Assembly: GCF_015291665.1 (NCBI RefSeq)
Contig: NZ_CP030048.1
Span: forward strand, 5,580,001 to 5,644,000
Direction: 5' to 3'
Length of the DNA: 64,000 nucleotides
Source of the DNA: Bradyrhizobium sp. CCBAU 53338
GTDB taxonomy: Bacteria; Pseudomonadota; Alphaproteobacteria; Rhizobiales; Xanthobacteraceae
Numbering within the stretch: position 1 is the first letter of the stretch; each line of letters starts with the position of its first letter. This document shows, in pieces, positions 60,301-64,000 of the stretch. The notes beneath the pieces were generated by a model. The model saw nothing but the letters and a program-made list of their open reading frames with translations, was not told the DNA's origin and searched no databases. The position numbers and the translations under genes were made by a program.

Positions 60301-60385
60301 CCCAGCATGAGGAGATTGACAGCGTCGGCTTAATAAGGAAAATTTCTATTTATAATGAGTGTCAAAGAATTTTCTTATAATGGAC
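60301..60385. promoter_or_regulatory. cbbF-cbbR intergenic/operator region
   Basis: A sharp A/T-rich stretch (about 60328-60382) interrupts G/C-rich DNA around the cbbR start. TTATAATG occurs twice, at 60350-60357 and 60375-60382, 25 bp apart. LysR-type CbbR proteins bind T-N11-A sites between the divergent genes. Exact site borders cannot be fixed by eye. Confidence 0.55.
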
Positions 60386-61332
60386 CTGCCCATGCGGCGA
60401 GCCAGTTCCGGCATCTGACGATCCGGCAGCTGCGTTCCCTTGCGGCGCTCTCAGCCAAGGGCAGCGTCACCGCGGCCTCGGCCCAGCTCGGGCTGACCCA
60501 GCCGGCCGTGACCCAGCAGCTCCGGCAGCTTCAGGACCTAGCGGGATTGCCTCTGGTGCAGCGGACCGGGGACGGCATGCTGCTGACGGAGGCTGGCCGG
60601 GAGGTGTTGGCGCTCGCCGAGCGCGTCGAGGCTGCGATCACGGATTGCCAGGGCGCGCTCGACCTGCTTGCCGGCAAGACCGGCGGCACGGTGCATCTCG
60701 GCGCGGTCTCGACCGCGAAATATTTCGTGCCGCACGCGATCGCGGCGTTCTCCAAGCGCTCGCCGAAGATCGAGATCAAGCTCACCATCGGCAATCGCGA
60801 GGAGATCCGCGAGGCCATGCACGGCTACGACCTCGATTTCGCGGTGATGGGTCGGCCACCGGCCGACGTCAGCGTCGATGTGCGGCAGCTCGGGCGTAAT
60901 CCGCACATCATCGTCGCGCGCAAGGGGCATTGGTTGGAGAAGGATTCAGGGCTCAGCCTGACCGATCTGGTCCACGAGACCTTCCTCACCCGCGAGCCCG
61001 GATCGGGCACGCGCACGCTGATGGAGGGGATGTTTCAGAAGTCCGACCTCGAGCCGATCATCGGCATGGAGATGAGCAGCAACGAGACCATCAAGCAGGC
61101 CGTGATCGCCGGGCTCGGCATCGCCTTCATCTCGGCCCACACGGTGGCGCATGAACTCGCCGAGGGTCGTCTGATCGTGCTCGATGTCGCGGGTTTGCCG
61201 ATCGTCCGGCAATGGTACGTGATCCGCCGCAGCGACAAGGTGCTGCTGCCCCCGGCGCAGGCGATGTTCGATTTTCTGGGATCGGAAGGGGCGAACTATC
61301 TGCCCGAGGTGCCCGATTTCGGCGAGCGATAG
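60355..61332 (+). CDS. cbbR: LysR-type regulator of the Calvin-cycle operon
   Basis: A 325-residue LysR-family activator. The winged HTH (about residues 20-80) includes QLRSLAALSAKGSVTAASAQ and LTQPAVTQQLRQLQ, and the effector domain (about 105-320) has LGAVSTAKYFVPHAIAAFSK and TREPGSGTRTLMEG, typical for CbbR. Effectors in the family are Calvin intermediates, ATP or NADPH. It is divergent from cbbF. The ATG lies inside the A/T-rich stretch and has no clear Shine-Dalgarno, so its start is the least certain part. Confidence 0.95.
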   Translation: MSVKEFSYNGPAHAASQFRHLTIRQLRSLAALSAKGSVTAASAQLGLTQPAVTQQLRQLQDLAGLPLVQRTGDGMLLTEAGREVLALAERVEAAITDCQGALDLLAGKTGGTVHLGAVSTAKYFVPHAIAAFSKRSPKIEIKLTIGNREEIREAMHGYDLDFAVMGRPPADVSVDVRQLGRNPHIIVARKGHWLEKDSGLSLTDLVHETFLTREPGSGTRTLMEGMFQKSDLEPIIGMEMSSNETIKQAVIAGLGIAFISAHTVAHELAEGRLIVLDVAGLPIVRQWYVIRRSDKVLLPPAQAMFDFLGSEGANYLPEVPDFGER

Positions 61333-61335
61333 CGC

Positions 61336-61428
61336 TCAGGCCATCAGCTTCATCGCGACCGTCGCCGCCAGGATGACGATGATCTGGAGCAGACGCTGTG
61401 TCGTGAAGATGCGGTTGAAGGTGGTCAT
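61336..61428 (-). CDS. Possible 30-aa single-helix membrane peptide
   Basis: The frame MTTFNRIFTTQRLLQIIVIL continues with AATVAMKLMA. It would be one membrane helix with a polar basic start, a composition common for small inner-membrane proteins. No good Shine-Dalgarno is visible and it ends three bases after the cbbR stop on the opposite strand. Too short to identify; may be spurious. Confidence 0.35.
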   Translation of the reverse strand: MTTFNRIFTTQRLLQIIVILAATVAMKLMA

Positions 61429-61580
61429 CGCGCGTCCCGGCCGTCGTGAAGGAGATCCGAGCGGGTTGCTAGCATACGCGCGCAACCCGGTAACTCCGTA
61501 GTAGCCACGATCCCCGCTCGCGACCTGTTCGCCGGAACCCTGCGGTAGCGCTCGACCAGGCTGTCGAGCTTCCTTGACGC

Positions 61581-61778
61581 TCAGGCCGCGAGCGGTGCCG
61601 CATAGTCCGTGCGCGAGGCGAAATAGGCTTCCAGCTCCAACAGCGCGCGGGCTTCCCACTCGCTGGCCTGCTCGAGCAGCGACCAGCGCTGGCTCGGCCG
61701 AAACGCCGCGGTCTGCCGATAGAGCGATGCGATGCCGCGATAGCGGCGCACGTTCTCAAAAATGGCGTGTCCGTTCAT
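61581..61778 (-). CDS. Small helical protein (FENVRRYRGIASLYRQ family)
   Basis: A 65-residue protein, MNGHAIFENVRRYRGIASLY then SLLEQASEWEARALLELEAY. AGGGAG is at the right spacing. It is a paralogue of the protein encoded at 47927-48139: same ENVRRYR start, same aromatic-rich second helix. Function unknown. Confidence 0.75.
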   Translation of the reverse strand: MNGHAIFENVRRYRGIASLYRQTAAFRPSQRWSLLEQASEWEARALLELEAYFASRTDYAAPLAA

Positions 61779-61915
61779 GACGAAAACTCCCTCGTATTCC
61801 CGCGGGAGAAATTGCGGCCAAATCTTTTTTGAAAAGTTAGCGGCTCGAGCCGAGCGTGCGGATGGTTGCCCGACTGTTGCGCAAGCGCAACGGGCCGGTC
61901 ACGCGCGGCACCTGT

Positions 61916-62335
61916 CTATTGCGAATTCGTTGCCGCGCTCTCGCCCGACGGCTTCAATCGACCGCTTCTGTTGATGGTCATGGTCGCACGGCAGAGATCG
62001 GCAAGGCCGATCAGAAGCACGGCAAGCAGGCAAAAGAAATTGACGGAATCCGCGTTCGCGGCGGAGAGCGACGTGAACGCGAAGAAAGGCGGGATGAACA
62101 CCCACCACACCAGCGGAACGGTGAGCACGGCGGCAAACACCGCCGCCGGCGTGCCCGCGACGATGCCGAGCACGAACAGGCCGGGCAGGAAGGCCGCGAA
62201 ATAGAGCTTTACGCCGAGCGCGACGCAGATGCCTTGAAGCGCAGCCGACGCTGCCACGACGATGAATCCGAGCAGAAATGCCTGCCACGACCATGGTCGT
62301 ACTCGCGATACGCCAACCAGTCCCGCACGCCTCAT
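61916..62335 (-). CDS. DUF4118-like small membrane protein
   Basis: A 139-residue protein with four predicted membrane helices (about residues 15-40, 44-60, 62-78 and 96-115). LYFAAFLPGLFVLGIVAGTP followed by AAVFAAVLTVPLVWWVFIPP resembles the DUF4118 domain found at the N-terminus of KdpD-type sensor kinases, but here it stands alone with a short polar tail. GGGGAGG is at ideal spacing before the ATG at 62335. Role unknown. Confidence 0.72.
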   Translation of the reverse strand: MRRAGLVGVSRVRPWSWQAFLLGFIVVAASAALQGICVALGVKLYFAAFLPGLFVLGIVAGTPAAVFAAVLTVPLVWWVFIPPFFAFTSLSAANADSVNFFCLLAVLLIGLADLCRATMTINRSGRLKPSGESAATNSQ

Positions 62336-62474
62336 AAGGCCTCCCCTGCAGCCATTAACCAAGCCGCTTGCGACCAAAGTACTACAAGCGCAGGGAATGC
62401 GCGAGACGGAAATTGCCTCCTCCGGATCGCCCCCTCAGCCGCTTGGTAAACAGCCTCGACACACAATCGTACCG

Positions 62475-63668
62475 CTACTCAGTTGCCGCGTAGAGCAAGC
62501 TGGCAGCAGGCAGCGCAAGGCCAATGGCCGAGGCCAGCGCCCAGCCGCCCTGCGCGAACGCCCAGGCGCCGAGCGCGGATCCTGCGGCACCGGCCGCGAA
62601 GAACGTCGCCATATAGAGGCCGTTGAGGCGGCTGCGATGCTCGTGCCCGAGCACGAAGATGGCGCGAAAGCCCAGCACCACATTGCCCTGCACGCCGAAG
62701 TCGATCGCGATCGCCGCCACTACCAGACAGGCAAGATTGAGCATCGATCCGGCCGTGCCGACATGCGTCACCAGAAAACCCACCGCGACGAACAGCATTG
62801 CAGCGATCGTGGCGATGCGGCTATGGCCGCGATCGGCGAGCCGTCCCGCGATCGGCGCCGCGAACACACCGGACACGCCTGCGAGCGCGAACAGCGCAAT
62901 GCCGCGCTGGGTGAAGCCGAATTGGCTGGCGAGTTGGAGCGGCACCACCGTCCAGAACAGGGTGAAGGCACCGAACAGGCCGGCCTGGTAGAGCGCGCGA
63001 CGCCGGAGCAGCGGCGTAGTGCGCGCCAGATGCGGCATCGACAGCAACAGCGTGCCGTAATGCATCCGCGCCACCGGCTTGCGCTTCGGCAGCGTGACGC
63101 GAAGCACGATCGCGAGCAAGATCATCAGCGCCGCCGAGCAGAAGAACACCGCATGCCACGACAGCGCCGCGGTCACAAGGCTCGAGACCGGGCGCGCCAG
63201 CATGATGCCGAGCATCAACCCGGTCGAGACGTTGCCGACGACGCGGCCACGAACGGCTTCCGGCGCCAGGTGTGCGGCGTAGGGAATGATGATCTGCACC
63301 GCGACCGAGCCGAGACCGATGAACAGCGCGGCGATCAGGAACGGGAGCGCATGCGTCGCGAACGCGGCCGCGAGCAGCGCGGCCGCCCCGAGCGTGATGA
63401 CGGTGCAGATCAGCGCGCGGTTCTCGACGAGATCGCCCAGCGGCACGATGAAGAGCAATCCCGTGCCGTAGCCGACCTGGGTCATGGTCACGATCAGGCC
63501 CGCTGCTGCGTGCGACAAGCCAAGCGCGGCGCTGATCGGCGCGATCAGCGGCTGGGCATAGTAGATGTTGGCGGCGACCATGCCACAAGCCGCTGCAAGC
63601 ACGAAGGTCAGGCGCTGCGACACTGCATCCGTCCCGGGCGCGGTCTCGATCGTGGCATTCATCGTCAT
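62475..63668 (-). CDS. MFS transporter (12 helices, DHA1-like exporter)
   Basis: A 397-residue major facilitator protein. The motif IYYAQPLIAPISAALGLSHA in the first helix and motif A in PLGDLVENRALI are typical for DHA1-type exporters; 12 helices can be traced to LPAASLLYAATE. The ATG at 63668 follows GGAGAG; an ATG two codons further is possible. A TetR regulator is encoded 68 bp upstream on the same strand and likely controls it. Substrate unknown. Confidence 0.92.
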   Translation of the reverse strand: MTMNATIETAPGTDAVSQRLTFVLAAACGMVAANIYYAQPLIAPISAALGLSHAAAGLIVTMTQVGYGTGLLFIVPLGDLVENRALICTVITLGAAALLAAAFATHALPFLIAALFIGLGSVAVQIIIPYAAHLAPEAVRGRVVGNVSTGLMLGIMLARPVSSLVTAALSWHAVFFCSAALMILLAIVLRVTLPKRKPVARMHYGTLLLSMPHLARTTPLLRRRALYQAGLFGAFTLFWTVVPLQLASQFGFTQRGIALFALAGVSGVFAAPIAGRLADRGHSRIATIAAMLFVAVGFLVTHVGTAGSMLNLACLVVAAIAIDFGVQGNVVLGFRAIFVLGHEHRSRLNGLYMATFFAAGAAGSALGAWAFAQGGWALASAIGLALPAASLLYAATE

Positions 63669-63735
63669 TCCAAACTCTCCGACACTTCGACGTCTCCATG
63701 CATAGGAAACGTTCATTCCCTAATTTGACAAAGGT

Positions 63736-64000
63736 TCAGGCAAGCAGCTTGATCGCGACGCCGACCAGTCGCTCGCCGTCGAGCGGCAGGCGCGCCTTGC
63801 CGACGACGCGCAGGCCCTGCGTCATGCAGATCATCAGTCGCGCGGTGTCGTCGGCGTCGACATGGTCCGGAATCGAGCCGTCGGCCTGCCCCTCGCGGAT
63901 GAGACCGGCAATGAAACTTTCGTTGGTCTTGAGCTGCGCCGCGACGCGCGCCCGCATCACCGGATCGACCGCCGAGAGCTCGACCGCACTGCCGACCACG
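63736..64000 (-). CDS. TetR family regulator (partial, C-terminal 87 residues)
   Basis: The frame runs off the right edge of the window; only the ligand-binding C-terminal part is seen. The segments SAVDPVMRARVAAQLKTNES and DADDTARLMICMTQGLRVVG with the ending IKLLA match TetR_C domains (for example of AcrR-type regulators of exporters). The DNA-binding domain lies beyond the window. Position just upstream of the MFS gene fits local control. Confidence 0.8.
   Translation of the reverse strand, partial: VVGSAVELSAVDPVMRARVAAQLKTNESFIAGLIREGQADGSIPDHVDADDTARLMICMTQGLRVVGKARLPLDGERLVGVAIKLLA

Noticed and set aside
62262..63728. 488-codon plus-strand frame opposite the MFS gene
   Set aside because: Arg/His/Gln-rich shadow of the exporter gene, no motif and no ribosome binding site.

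Overview
The window is high-GC chromosomal DNA from an alphaproteobacterium, most likely Bradyrhizobium or a very close relative. The reasons are the form IC Calvin-cycle operon in the order cbbF-cbbP-cbbT-cbbA-cbbL-cbbS-cbbX-cbbE with divergent cbbR, a divergent RibB/GTP-cyclohydrolase-like fusion, many tiny hydrophilic or secreted proteins typical of Bradyrhizobium, REP-like hairpins in intergenic gaps, and promoter motifs that fit alphaproteobacterial EcfG (general stress) and LexA (GTTC-N7-GTTC). This assignment is from memory of gene families, not from a search. No rRNA, tRNA, CRISPR array, prophage or intact insertion sequence was seen.

Layout. 0-20 kb is mostly metabolic and envelope housekeeping: a lipoprotein, pdxH, an SDR, a methyltransferase, a CorA-like transporter, an L,D-transpeptidase, an extensin-like protein, an acyl-CoA ligase, an ABC substrate-binding protein, a membrane-protein pseudogene with an in-frame TGA, a DUF1499 protein, an MBL hydrolase, glutaryl-CoA dehydrogenase, ribB, a Kef-type antiporter, an aminotransferase and an extradiol dioxygenase with its HTH neighbour. 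20-31 kb carries an ABC_sub_bind protein, a periplasmic caspase-like protein below a CRP/FNR-type site, an aldo/keto reductase, a small secreted protein whose Shine-Dalgarno is buried in a nested inverted repeat, and an HxlR-controlled block (nitronate monooxygenase, a catalytically atypical SDR, and an EmrAB-type efflux pair on the other side).

31-45 kb is the most unusual part. It is an island of small stress-type proteins around one giant cytoplasmic hybrid histidine kinase of about 2098 residues. The kinase has 11 tandem 92-residue HAMP-type units followed by GAF, HisKA, HATPase and three receiver domains, and it is followed by a response regulator-PAS-HWE kinase. At least six genes in this island, including the giant kinase, lie downstream of sequences matching the EcfG promoter pattern GGAAC-N16/17-nGTT; a seventh match lies at 20.2 kb. 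One divergent pair of small genes shares a perfect alphaproteobacterial SOS box.

45-51.5 kb holds a DegP/HtrA protease, a universal stress protein, and a FIST sensor overlapping a PAS-GGDEF-EAL protein. 51.5-61.3 kb is the CO2-fixation operon (RuBisCO, its activase CbbX, the regenerating enzymes and CbbR). 61.3-64 kb has small proteins, a DUF4118-like membrane protein, an MFS exporter and the C-terminal part of a TetR regulator.
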